DNA of 52,835 bases from Streptomyces sp. NRRL F-6492 (GTDB lineage Bacteria > Actinomycetota > Actinomycetes > Streptomycetales > Streptomycetaceae): the NCBI RefSeq assembly GCF_001280125.1, contig NZ_LGEG01000231.1:1-52835 (forward strand). The letters are read 5' to 3'. The first letter of the stretch is position 1, and each line of letters starts with the position of its first letter. Positions 45,801 through 52,765 of the stretch are shown piece by piece. Made by a program: the position numbers and the translations under genes. The notes under the pieces are model-generated. The model worked only from the letters and a program-made list of their open reading frames with translations, had not been told where the DNA came from and made no database searches.

Positions 45801-46692
45801 ACAGCTCAGCAATGAGCTCGGCCTTCGTGTCGCCGAGGTGTGTGCGCGTTTTCACGACTATGGGCTCCGGACGGATGAGCAAGGCCTTCCTGATCGCCCC
45901 GTCTTCGACACGGAAACCCTTCTTCGCCAGTTCAGTGGAGGGGGCGGCCCCTGGATTTCCCGCCCCCGTGTGTTGTCGCCGTCGCAGATTCTGCTCGCGG
46001 CGAAGAATCTGAAGATGGAGCCATCCCTGATCGACCGGATGTACCGCGACTTGGGCTTCGTGGATCATCGTCCACTCCCTGACGATGCAGTAGTCGGAGA
46101 TTTGGTCATCTTCGACGGCAATGGATGGGAGGAATCTTTGGATCACCTTCCTCCGGGTCCTTTCCCGTACAGTTTCATTTTTGATGCGGTAAGGGGCGAA
46201 CGTTCTCTCGCTGACGTGGTGGACAGGATGCGTGATTACGGATTCGCGATACCTCTGCGAGTCCCCCCTGCATTCGGCAGCCTCGACTCGATCCTCCTGA
46301 GCACGTCGGGTCCCTGCTCATGGTGGGACGTCACTACAGAGGACTCCCTGCCCTTCGCGCACCTCGTCGTAGCCGCCGCGTCGTCCTTCCGTGACCTTCG
46401 GGAAATAACCGAGAAAATTATTTCTTATGGAATCCCGCTGTCGTGTACGAGTCTTCCGGAAGGGCTTTCCATGGGCGGTGCGCTCCGGCTCATCGGGTAC
46501 GACGCAGAGCGCGACGACCACTGGAGGAAGGACAGCGAAGTCTCCCTGCAGGAACTGATCGAGCGTGCCGGGGAGCTCCGGGCGACCGTGAAACAGGTCG
46601 CGGACTGGCTCACCCAGCTGGGAATCACGGTGCCCGACCTCGGCAGTACGTTGCGAGAAGCCCTCGCCCGTGTGCCTCGTCGAGAGCCGTGA
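42844..46692 (+). CDS. HSP90-like GHKL ATPase with N-terminal amyloid-like motif and C-terminal repeats
   Basis: 1282 residues. Residues 8-23 form a short motif NVMTGGTYNGPVIQAG, of the N-x3-G...V-x-Q-A-G kind seen in bacterial amyloid/RHIM-like signalling proteins. Residues about 45-400 are helical and unassigned. The HSP90-type ATPase follows: N-box ELYQNALDACR (near 421), CLDNGIGMGAAE (near 473), and SRFGIGVLSYFML (near 522), with a middle domain to about 720. The C-terminal third holds about six diverged segments of 60-70 residues, each ending in a pattern like RMRDYGFAIP, DWLTQLGITVP or EKIISYGIP, probably tandem winged-helix units. The 3' half has clearly lower GC than the flanks (for example 46395-46440), suggesting transfer. 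It resembles the GHKL ATPases found in actinobacterial conflict systems. The ATG at 42844 is chosen because the motif follows at once. Confidence 0.85.
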   Translation: MGDSGVRNVMTGGTYNGPVIQAGSVHVDMYGAAPTADGGAEAEDPWTRAAAGSAVWDHVSHMRDAETVRNHVLAVVEALAVLRDEADALLGADPWRDPGMPERFAERVEWLMGEPDTGTPLDLHPAEAALLVLLPFLYRTNLLRTAARYATVDPARLECVPGADEDRASFEAYAEENDMLVKRALLRPEAAAPIGWWLFHRWILRRGLHADAAGVRELLDLVGERARPLGEVLNAARITRLLHGVRRGPDVSNAEFLEQLPSDDRVRVVGHQRVRERRLVLVIALAYATCADMVALPDIVVEHMGIPHSVDLDLLRETLEQATWGGQADFPVLRADCHHEAVIEGLRSHTARADEILHGVHRAVRERITQPMPVLPTRFSADDVRPADGVFDGWASFRLDERRVRELLMGVQLYKDRDLAVRELYQNALDACRYRRARTEYLARTGAVSYDYEGRISFFQGVDEGGRAYLECLDNGIGMGAAELRGVFSQAGARFAEQADFKLERAEWARLDPPVELFPNSRFGIGVLSYFMLADELTVTTCRMGPSGTPGPLLEVSVHGPGHLFRIVKRAERGERPGTRVRLYLRDDPKPGGRWSCVGVLERLLGIAEFHTTATHADRHAEWPPGLLRTRKQPDRERFGFDAHGKRIECPDVPPGVTLTWTERGGGLLVDGLVVHPAVRNGVLSSADSGLTGAVINLSGPHAPAQLSADRAQILDDLAPFLEDVTVRAADSLAVAEGTLLDFPWVCRVAYSSPQLADILTAAAVRARRSMRFGSKKVDTGRTGILPGDVHLLLKGSYRRNGEEPLWNFIGSPPDHIYLWRLLSHGLTRTLDQLAEFCPDLRDPVPTLSAVPSDQLIMATKSGSHDYWHWSPRPFRKDEDLSAVLGSWGVTSEVAARRIMQLGLFDVCSKEVPSPTVGSLLRDSKKAEVSPADMAAAWRDRGVGVPEDVVILAEAATKDRLLMRDGEDERAGWFSPGETVPPGRIAQLSNELGLRVAEVCARFHDYGLRTDEQGLPDRPVFDTETLLRQFSGGGGPWISRPRVLSPSQILLAAKNLKMEPSLIDRMYRDLGFVDHRPLPDDAVVGDLVIFDGNGWEESLDHLPPGPFPYSFIFDAVRGERSLADVVDRMRDYGFAIPLRVPPAFGSLDSILLSTSGPCSWWDVTTEDSLPFAHLVVAAASSFRDLREITEKIISYGIPLSCTSLPEGLSMGGALRLIGYDAERDDHWRKDSEVSLQELIERAGELRATVKQVADWLTQLGITVPDLGSTLREALARVPRREP

Positions 46693-46693
46693 C

Positions 46694-47463
46694 CGGTCCA
46701 CCGCATCCGACACTCACCGAGCGACCGCCGTTCCACAGCGCGCTGTCCGCCACGGCGTCGATGGTGGTGGGGATGGCGAGGACGGGGGCCTCGGTCGGAT
46801 CCGGGCCGGGACGCAGCAGTTCGGCCTGCCGCGTGGAGAACATCGTGGGGACGATGCGAGACCGCGTCCCTGCAGATGGACGTCCGCCTCGTGCGGGTGG
46901 TCCAGTTCGAGGGCCGGCTGCCGCCAGCGCAGCATCGGCCCGCACAGGGTCTTCAGCAGGTGCTCGACCCCGCCCTCGACCATCGCGTTTACCTGTGCGA
47001 CGCGGGCCTCGGCCAGATGCGCGCTCCCTGTCCCAGCGCGGGGCGACGGCCAGGCTGTGGCAGGCCCGTAGCGCCGTGGCGACCTGTAGCCAGGTCTCGC
47101 GGTCACCGTCCACCAGGCCGCGGGCCCGGAAGCGGTGTGCGGGGCGGAAGCGGATGTGCTCGAACTCGACGCGGACCAGCTCCCGGGGCGTGCCGAGCGG
47201 CCGGTCCACCGTCTCCTCGACGCACCCCGAGTCGCCCGTCAGGCTCCACACGTCGACGTCGGGCCCCAGCGGCGGCGGCAACGCGGCGAGGGGCCGCGCC
47301 CGTTCGTCCAGACGCCCCGGACCGACACCTGCCGGTGCCGGAAGGCGAGACCGGCGTCGGGACCCGCAGCAGCTTCACGCTGTCGAGCGACTCGGCCGCC
47401 GTGCCGATCGTCGCGGCCACCCGGGTCCGCACGAGGTTCTGGGCAGTGAAGTGGATCCACGGG
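46694..47463 (-). pseudogene. Frameshifted ArsR/DUF5937-type regulator remnant
   Basis: On the minus strand a protein resembling DUF5937 (ArsR family) regulators can be followed only by changing frame several times: WIHFTAQNLVRTRVAATIGT and SVKLLRVPTP near 47330-47460; then LGPDVDVWSLTGDSG and FEHIRFRPAHRFRARGL (47040-47270); then VNAMVEGGVEHLLKTLCGPM and LDHPHEADVHLQG (46870-47000); then IVPTMFSTRQAELL and APVLAIPTTIDAVADSAL (46700-46860). At least three frameshifts are needed and the C-terminal HTH is missing. No intact gene is present on either strand here. Edges are approximate. Confidence 0.72.
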
Positions 47464-47485
47464 ACGGGGACGTGCCGGACGGGTC

Positions 47486-47908
47486 TCAGTCGGTGGGCGA
47501 CGGACTCCGCTGGATGTTGAACGTCAGACCCGAGAAGTCCTGGCCCTGGAAAACCTGCTGCTGCGTCCCCCCGCTGATGGTGTTGTACACCCGGCCCTCC
47601 GGCTCGACCGCCCGCGCCCGCTCCCACCACTCTTCGAGGAGCCCCCGGAACTCGGGGTCGAGCGCCGCCCGTACGCCCAGCGTCGTCGCGAGCTCCTGGG
47701 CCCGCGCAGGGTCCTCGGGGGCCTCGGTCAGCGCGGCGAGTTCCGGCTCGCCGGAGCTGACGCCCGGCACCTCGACCGCCTCTTGGCCCTCCCCTCGCCG
47801 GAAGGGGCGGCGGACGAGGGTGGCGAGTCCCTGCCACACATGACGGCCGGCCTCGCCGCCGAGTCCTCCGGCCAGTGCCGCGAGGGCGGCCGCCGTGATC
47901 GGGTCCAT
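47486..47908 (-). CDS. Small putative effector (Bell/HeLo-like) with C-terminal amyloid-like motif
   Basis: 140 residues, ATG with GGAG seven bases upstream. Residues 1-35 are hydrophobic and helical (DPITAAALAALAGGLGGEAG, then VWQGLATLV) and end in a basic cluster RRPFRR, as in membrane-targeting helices. Residues 60-105 are helical. Residues 107-127, VYNTISGGTQQQVFQGQDF and two more, match the same N-x3-G...V-x-Q-[AG] motif found at the N-termini of the HSP90-like protein and of the NLR encoded divergently. A helical, membrane-seeking N-terminus with an amyloid motif at the C-terminus is the layout described for bacterial Bell-domain cell-death effectors partnered with NLRs. The membrane activity is inferred. 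Confidence 0.72.
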   Translation of the reverse strand: MDPITAAALAALAGGLGGEAGRHVWQGLATLVRRPFRRGEGQEAVEVPGVSSGEPELAALTEAPEDPARAQELATTLGVRAALDPEFRGLLEEWWERARAVEPEGRVYNTISGGTQQQVFQGQDFSGLTFNIQRSPSPTD

Positions 47909-48027
47909 GGGTGCGCTCCCTGCGTCGGTTCCTCCGCACACCATAGGAAAGTCCGGGGCCCCGGTGCAGCCGTTCCCGGGCTGTCCGTCTTCCCGTCAGA
48001 ACGCGGTGCGATCAGTAGGGTTGGGGG
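47909..48027. promoter_or_regulatory. Divergent promoters of the effector and NLR genes
   Basis: 119 bases. On the plus strand TAGGGT (48016-48021) ends six bases before the NLR ATG, indicating a leaderless transcript. On the minus strand TATGGT (47945-47940) is a good -10 hexamer for the effector gene and would give a leader of about 25 bases with the GGAG site. Clear -35 boxes are not seen. Confidence 0.45.
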
Positions 48028-50118
48028 ATGGCTGAGGACACGTACAACACGATGGACGGGCGTGCCGAGGTGGTCGTCCAGGCCGGCCGTATCGGCGAAC
48101 TCCACCAGCACCTGCACGGTGTGGAACCCCCGCAGCCGGTGCCCTTCCAGCTTCCGCCCGCCCTGGCGCACTTCGAGAACCGCATGGCCGAGCAGGGGCG
48201 GATCACCCGGGCCGTCGAGGAGCACACCGGCCGAGCCGGTCCGCTGGTCGTCGGCCTGACGGGGATCGGCGGCGTCGGCAAGACCGCGCTGGGGTTCCAC
48301 GAGGCCCGGCGTCTCAGCGAGCGGTACCCCGACGGAGTCCTGTACGTCGACCTCGACGACCTGCGCAGGGACGGCGTGGTCGAGGTCGCGGACGCGGTCG
48401 CGGAACTCCTGGGCGGGCTCGGGGTCGTCCCCGCGTGGTTGGAGCGGTCCTTCGCGGGCCGCTCCAAGCAGTACTGGACGCGCACCCGGGACAAGCGGCT
48501 CATCGTCGTCGTCGACAACGCCCGCTACGGCGCCGAGGTCGGACCGCTCCTCCCGGCGTCCGCGGGCAGCCTGGTCGTCGTCACCAGCCAGGGGCCGATC
48601 CACGATCTCGACGGCGTGGCGATGGCCGAGGTGCCCGTCGAACCGCTGACGGTGGAGGACGCCGTACGGCTGCTCGGGCACATCGTGGACGATCCCCGGC
48701 TGGGCGCGGAGCCGGACGCCGTGGCGGACCTGGCCCGGGGCTGCGGCGGACTGCCGGCGGCGCTCCAGGTGGCCGGCCAGTGGGTCCGCAAGTACCGCCG
48801 GCGCAGCCTGTCCCGGCTCGTCTCAGAGCTGACCGAGCAGCTGTACGAGAAGGGGATCCCCATGGTGGAGGCGGTGTGGGACGCCGCGTACGAGGGCCTT
48901 GGGCCGGAGGCCGCACGGCTCTACCGCCTGCTCTCGTGCTATCCGGGCCCCGTCGTCCCCGTCTCCGCCGCCACGGTCCTCCTCGGCGGCGGGCCGCTGA
49001 CCGCCGAGGACGCCCTGGAGGAGCTGGAGTCCGCGGGCCTGCTGGAGAACCGGCCCGAGGGCCATCGGATGCACGACCTGCTCCGAGGGCACGCCGACCG
49101 GCGCGCGCGGGAGGCCGATCCCGAGGGGGCCGACCGAGCCGGGGCGCTCCGCGCGCTGATCCGCTGGTACCGGCGGCAGGCGGCCCGGGCGGACCTCCTC
49201 GCGGCCGGTCGGCGCATGACCTTCGCCGCCCTGCCCGAACCGGTCGGCCCGGCCGGATCCGACATCGGGTTCACGGACAAGGCGGCGACCCTGTGGTGGC
49301 TGGAGTCGCAGCGGCACGCCCTGTACGCCTGTGTCCGGCTCGCCTTCGAGGCGGAGCTGTACGAGGACGCGTGGGCGCTGTGCGAACCCCTGTGGACCCA
49401 CTTCCTCGACCACCCGCACTACGCGGACGTGACGGACGCCTTCCGCACCGGCGTGGAGGCGGCCGACCGTGCGGAGGACCCGTCGGCGATGGTCCGGATG
49501 CGGTGCCAGCTGGCCAGGCCCCTCTGGGAGCAGGGGCGCCACGAGGAGGCCGGGGTGTACATGGAGCAGGCGCTGACCGCCGCCGAATCCCTGGGGGACG
49601 GGCGGGAGGAGCGCAGGCTGAAGGCCTCTGCGGTGGAGTTCCGGGGGCTGCTGAAGTCCGCCGGGGGAGACCTGGCCGGAGCGCTCGTGGACTTCGAGGC
49701 GTCCCGGAGGACGCACGCGGAGATCGACAACGCGTACGGAGTCATGCTCCAGACCTATCTGCTGGGCCGTACGGTGCTGCGCCAGGGCGACCACGGGAGG
49801 GCGGCCGAACTCCTCGGCGAGGCGCACGGCATGGCTCGCGAACTGGAGCGGGAGCGGATGACGGCGCGGACCGGGTTCGAGCTCGGCCGTGCACTGAGGG
49901 GCACCGGGCGGACGGCGGAGGCGGCCGTTCTGGTCCGCGCGGCGCTGGACAGCGCCCGGGAGCGCGGATCCACCACCGACGAGGTGCGCGTCCTGGAGGA
50001 GTTGGCCGCGCTCGCGGACGAGCTGGGCGAGACCGGGGAGGCGGAGCGGTACCGGGAGGAGGCACGGCTGCTGGCGACGCGGTCCGGCGCGCTGCCGGAG
50101 GCCGGTCAGGACGCGTAG
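48028..50118 (+). CDS. NB-ARC/TPR (NLR-type STAND) protein with N-terminal amyloid-like motif
   Basis: 696 residues. Residues 6-23, [18 protein letters not shown], carry the motif shared with the two neighbouring proteins. The NB-ARC NTPase follows: Walker A GIGGVGKT (79-86), Walker [10 protein letters not shown] (near 158), GLPAAL (near 248), and MHDLL (near 350), the MHD motif of NLR proteins. After a helical segment, TPR-like helices fill about 440-680 (for example [21 protein letters not shown] and [20 protein letters not shown]). STAND proteins of this plan sense a signal with the repeats, exchange nucleotide and oligomerise; here the clustered motifs could then seed the effector. No DNA-binding domain of the SARP type is present. 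Confidence 0.9.
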   Translation: MAEDTYNTMDGRAEVVVQAGRIGELHQHLHGVEPPQPVPFQLPPALAHFENRMAEQGRITRAVEEHTGRAGPLVVGLTGIGGVGKTALGFHEARRLSERYPDGVLYVDLDDLRRDGVVEVADAVAELLGGLGVVPAWLERSFAGRSKQYWTRTRDKRLIVVVDNARYGAEVGPLLPASAGSLVVVTSQGPIHDLDGVAMAEVPVEPLTVEDAVRLLGHIVDDPRLGAEPDAVADLARGCGGLPAALQVAGQWVRKYRRRSLSRLVSELTEQLYEKGIPMVEAVWDAAYEGLGPEAARLYRLLSCYPGPVVPVSAATVLLGGGPLTAEDALEELESAGLLENRPEGHRMHDLLRGHADRRAREADPEGADRAGALRALIRWYRRQAARADLLAAGRRMTFAALPEPVGPAGSDIGFTDKAATLWWLESQRHALYACVRLAFEAELYEDAWALCEPLWTHFLDHPHYADVTDAFRTGVEAADRAEDPSAMVRMRCQLARPLWEQGRHEEAGVYMEQALTAAESLGDGREERRLKASAVEFRGLLKSAGGDLAGALVDFEASRRTHAEIDNAYGVMLQTYLLGRTVLRQGDHGRAAELLGEAHGMARELERERMTARTGFELGRALRGTGRTAEAAVLVRAALDSARERGSTTDEVRVLEELAALADELGETGEAERYREEARLLATRSGALPEAGQDA

Positions 50119-50206
50119 ACCGGAACGTGTGGGCCGGAACACGTAGATCGGATCGTGCAGACCGGACCCGGTAGGCCGTCGGATCCCGCGTGTCGGATCG
50201 CTCGGG

Positions 50207-51877
50207 TCAGAGCTCGTGGTCGAGGTCCGCCCCGTCGGCCGCGGAGAGCCGGACGCGGACGCGGAGCCCGCCGGTGTCGCACACGAGGGTCACCGGGGGA
50301 TCCCCTTCCCCGGGGGCCGAGCCGGTGGCATCGGGGGCCAGCCAGGCGTGGACCGCCGAGACCACGGCCGCCGGATCGGCCCGCAGGATCCGCCCGGAGG
50401 CCCGGCAGGGCTCGACGCGGACGCTGAGCGTTCCCGCCGTGTGGTGCCTGAGCAGGACGCGGTCGGGGGTGAGGACCGCGGCGGCCGTCCGGCAGCCGGG
50501 GAACTCGTCCTGGACGGCGGCCGTCCAGCCGGCCGCCGTCCAGGCGGCGGGAGCGGCGGATGCCGGCCGGGTGGTGGGGCCGGGCGCTGCGGACGCCGTT
50601 CCGGCCCGGCGCCACAGCACCGACGCGCTCTGCAGCGCACGCCGGTCGGCCGTCGGGTGTTCGGCCGCCAAGTGGTGGACCGTCCCGGAGATGTTCGGGG
50701 AGAACCGGGCGACCGCGATCCGGCGCCCGGACACGTCGGCGCGCACCGCGAAAGCGGCGGGCAGCCACGGCACGGCGGCGGGCGGCGGGAGGGGCCGCGG
50801 GGCCACCGGTGCGGTGCGCGGTTCCAGGCCCATCAGCCGGTACAGCTCGGTGCGGAGGCGCGGGAGGGCCAGGCCCGGCCGGGCGAAGGCCTCGTCCGCG
50901 AGGTCGGTGACGTCCTGGGCCTCGGCGGCCCGCAGGACGTCCGGGGCGTCGACGGCGTCGGAGAGACCGGGCGCCCGCGCGAGCAGCCGCGCCATGGGGC
51001 TGCCGGGGATCAGCTCGTGCCCGCCGTCGTACGCGCCGACGACGGCACGGCCGAGCGCGGCCGCGTACAGGGCGGTGGAACCGTGGTCGGTGATCACGGC
51101 GTCGGCCGCGACCAGGACGGCGGCCCACTCCTCGTACGGCCCGGCGAGGACCAGTCCGGCCCTCAGGGCCGGGGCGAGCTGCCGGGACAGGTCGAACGAG
51201 CCGATCCGGCTGTACTCGTTGGGATGCAGGACCAGGGCGAACTGGTACGCGTCGTGCGGCAGCAGCCCGAGGAGTTCACCCGGCAGCCCCGGCCGCCGGC
51301 GGAGCAGCGACTCCGGCCCCCAGGTGGACGTGAGGACGACCAGCCGGCGCGAGCCGGTGCCGAGCGCGGCCCGGTAGTCATCCCTGCGGGTCCGTGCGTC
51401 GAGGAGCCGGTCCAGGGTCGGATCGCCCACCACCGCCGCACGGGCGGCGGCCGGCGGACAGTACGCGGTGAGGCGGGCGACCTGCTCGTCGTGTGCCAAA
51501 GCGTGAAGACTGGCCCATGGTTCCCCGTCGGCCAGCAGGTAGTACGGGTCGAGGCCGGACGGGAGCCGAGGCGAACCGTCGCCGTCGACCGTCTTGTTGA
51601 AGCCCGCGCCGTGCGGCAGCAGTACCCGGGGGCCGGACAGCACCTGCGGAGCACCCTTCGGACTGGCCGTCAGGATCAGGTCGTGCGCGCGGTCGAGGGC
51701 CTCCTCCCAGGCGAGGGTGCGGACGCCGGAGCGGTCCAGGGCGGCGAGTGCCTCAACGGCGAACTTCGAACCGGGCACCAGGGTGAACCGGACGGCGACG
51801 CGCTCGTCACCGTCGAAGACGGGCAGGACGTCGAGGAGCCGGTGGAGGGCCCCGGCGGACCGGACGGCGACGAGCAC
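50207..51877 (-). CDS. GT-B-fold, CDP-glycerol glycerophosphotransferase-like protein; start uncertain
   Basis: At least 556 residues from a GTG at 51877. The segments VLLPHGAGFNKTV, VVGDPTLDRLL, LVVLTSTWGPESLLRR, ALVLHPNEYSRIG and VITDHGSTALYAAALGRAVVGAY are those of the TagB/TagF-like GT-B family, which transfers polyol phosphates or related groups; the substrate here is unknown. The last 170 residues are a separate unassigned part. The GTG has no good ribosome binding site. A better signal is the ATG at 51951, which overlaps the stop of the TetR gene (ATGA), but with the present eight heptad repeats it is out of frame (74 bases to the GTG codon). See the repeat entry. Confidence 0.7.
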   Translation of the reverse strand: MLVAVRSAGALHRLLDVLPVFDGDERVAVRFTLVPGSKFAVEALAALDRSGVRTLAWEEALDRAHDLILTASPKGAPQVLSGPRVLLPHGAGFNKTVDGDGSPRLPSGLDPYYLLADGEPWASLHALAHDEQVARLTAYCPPAAARAAVVGDPTLDRLLDARTRRDDYRAALGTGSRRLVVLTSTWGPESLLRRRPGLPGELLGLLPHDAYQFALVLHPNEYSRIGSFDLSRQLAPALRAGLVLAGPYEEWAAVLVAADAVITDHGSTALYAAALGRAVVGAYDGGHELIPGSPMARLLARAPGLSDAVDAPDVLRAAEAQDVTDLADEAFARPGLALPRLRTELYRLMGLEPRTAPVAPRPLPPPAAVPWLPAAFAVRADVSGRRIAVARFSPNISGTVHHLAAEHPTADRRALQSASVLWRRAGTASAAPGPTTRPASAAPAAWTAAGWTAAVQDEFPGCRTAAAVLTPDRVLLRHHTAGTLSVRVEPCRASGRILRADPAAVVSAVHAWLAPDATGSAPGEGDPPVTLVCDTGGLRVRVRLSAADGADLDHEL

Positions 51878-51883
51878 GTCCCG

Positions 51884-51939
51884 CTGCCCGCTGCCCGCTG
51901 CCCGCTGCCCGCTGCCCGCTGCCCGCTGCCCGCTGCCCG
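51884..51939 (-). repeat. Eight perfect heptanucleotide repeats between TetR stop and GT-B gene
   Basis: Unit CTGCCCG on the plus strand (CGGGCAG in the reading direction), eight copies without a mismatch, with partial units on both sides. Seven is not a multiple of three, so each gain or loss changes the frame between the ATG at 51951 and the long frame entered at 51877. Six or nine copies would join them; eight does not. In the joined form three units encode a repeated RAAGSGQ. Confidence 0.95.
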
Positions 51940-51947
51940 CAAATGTT

Positions 51948-52616
51948 TCATTCTACCGGAAATGCCGTCAACTCGTCGAGTACGGCGGCGTTCACAGGCG
52001 CCGTCCCCGTCAGCGTCCCCAGCAGGGCCTGGGCCAGGACCGTCGCGGCGCCGATACGGGTGTCCTCCCGCTCGCCGCCGGTGATCCGGTCGATCACCGC
52101 GTCCCGTACCGCGCGTGAGGCGTCGAGGTCCCCGAAGGGGTCGGGAAAGGAGAGCGCCATCACGCACACGCCTACGTTGGCGGAGAGGATCGACCGGCCG
52201 GCCAGTTCCGGGGGCATGCGCAGGCGGCCGGCGTCGCGGCAGCGCTCCACGGCCTTCAGCAGGATCGCCCGGGCCTCTTCAAGTGCTTGCGGCTTGGTGT
52301 CGCCCGCCGGCGCGAACATCAGGCGGTAGAGGTGCGGGTTGCGCAGCGCGAACGCGACGTGGCTGTCCCAGGCCGTGCGCAGGTCCGCCACCGGGTCGTC
52401 GGTGAGCGGGTTGCGCCTCTTCTCGGCGAGGAAGCGCGCGAAGCCGATGTCGGCCACCGCCGTGAGCAGCCCCTGCTTGTCGCCGAACTGGCGGTAGATC
52501 TCGGGCATGCCGACCTTCGCCCGGTCGCAGATGGCCCGGGTCGAGATCGCCTGCGCGTCCTTGTCGGCCAGTAGTTCCTCGGTGGCTTCCAGGATGCGTT
52601 CTCGGGCCGTCGACAT
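51948..52616 (-). CDS. TetR family transcriptional regulator
   Basis: 222 residues. The N-terminal HTH is ISTRAICDRAKVGMPEIYRQFGDKQGLL (about 23-50), typical of TetR. The C-terminal ligand domain (about 80-215) is helical, with HVAFALRNPHLYRLMFAP, the segment common in TetR_C_33-like proteins. It lies directly upstream of the GT-B-like gene, and its stop overlaps an ATG for that gene. Two similar operator-like sites lie in front of it, so it probably regulates itself and a divergent gene beyond the window end. GGGAG stands very close to the ATG. Confidence 0.9.
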   Translation of the reverse strand: MSTARERILEATEELLADKDAQAISTRAICDRAKVGMPEIYRQFGDKQGLLTAVADIGFARFLAEKRRNPLTDDPVADLRTAWDSHVAFALRNPHLYRLMFAPAGDTKPQALEEARAILLKAVERCRDAGRLRMPPELAGRSILSANVGVCVMALSFPDPFGDLDASRAVRDAVIDRITGGEREDTRIGAATVLAQALLGTLTGTAPVNAAVLDELTAFPVE

Positions 52617-52624
52617 GCTCCCAC

Positions 52625-52738
52625 GGTAGCAGCGCTAACAGGCCGGACCTGCGCGAATCCTCCCGCGAGACCTCCGGGGACGGGTCGGCGCCCACCTGAC
52701 TGTAATCGATGATTACGAGTTGTGTTAGCGTTGCAAAC
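52625..52738. promoter_or_regulatory. Candidate TetR operators and palindrome
   Basis: Two 15-base sites share GTTAGCG-Y-TGC: GTTAGCGCTGCTACC (minus strand, 52639-52625) and GTTAGCGTTGCAAAC (plus strand, 52724-52738). Each is an imperfect inverted repeat. Between them GTAATC-GAT-GATTAC (52702-52716) is a perfect 6-3-6 inverted repeat. This suits a divergent, autoregulated TetR promoter. Confidence 0.5.
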
Positions 52739-52765
52739 GTCCGCGGGGCGACCCACCGAGCCGTT

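Noticed and set aside
47103..47939. 278-codon minus-strand frame overlapping the small effector
   Set aside because: Only its last third resembles DUF5937 protein (part of the pseudogene); the rest is a shadow of the effector gene.
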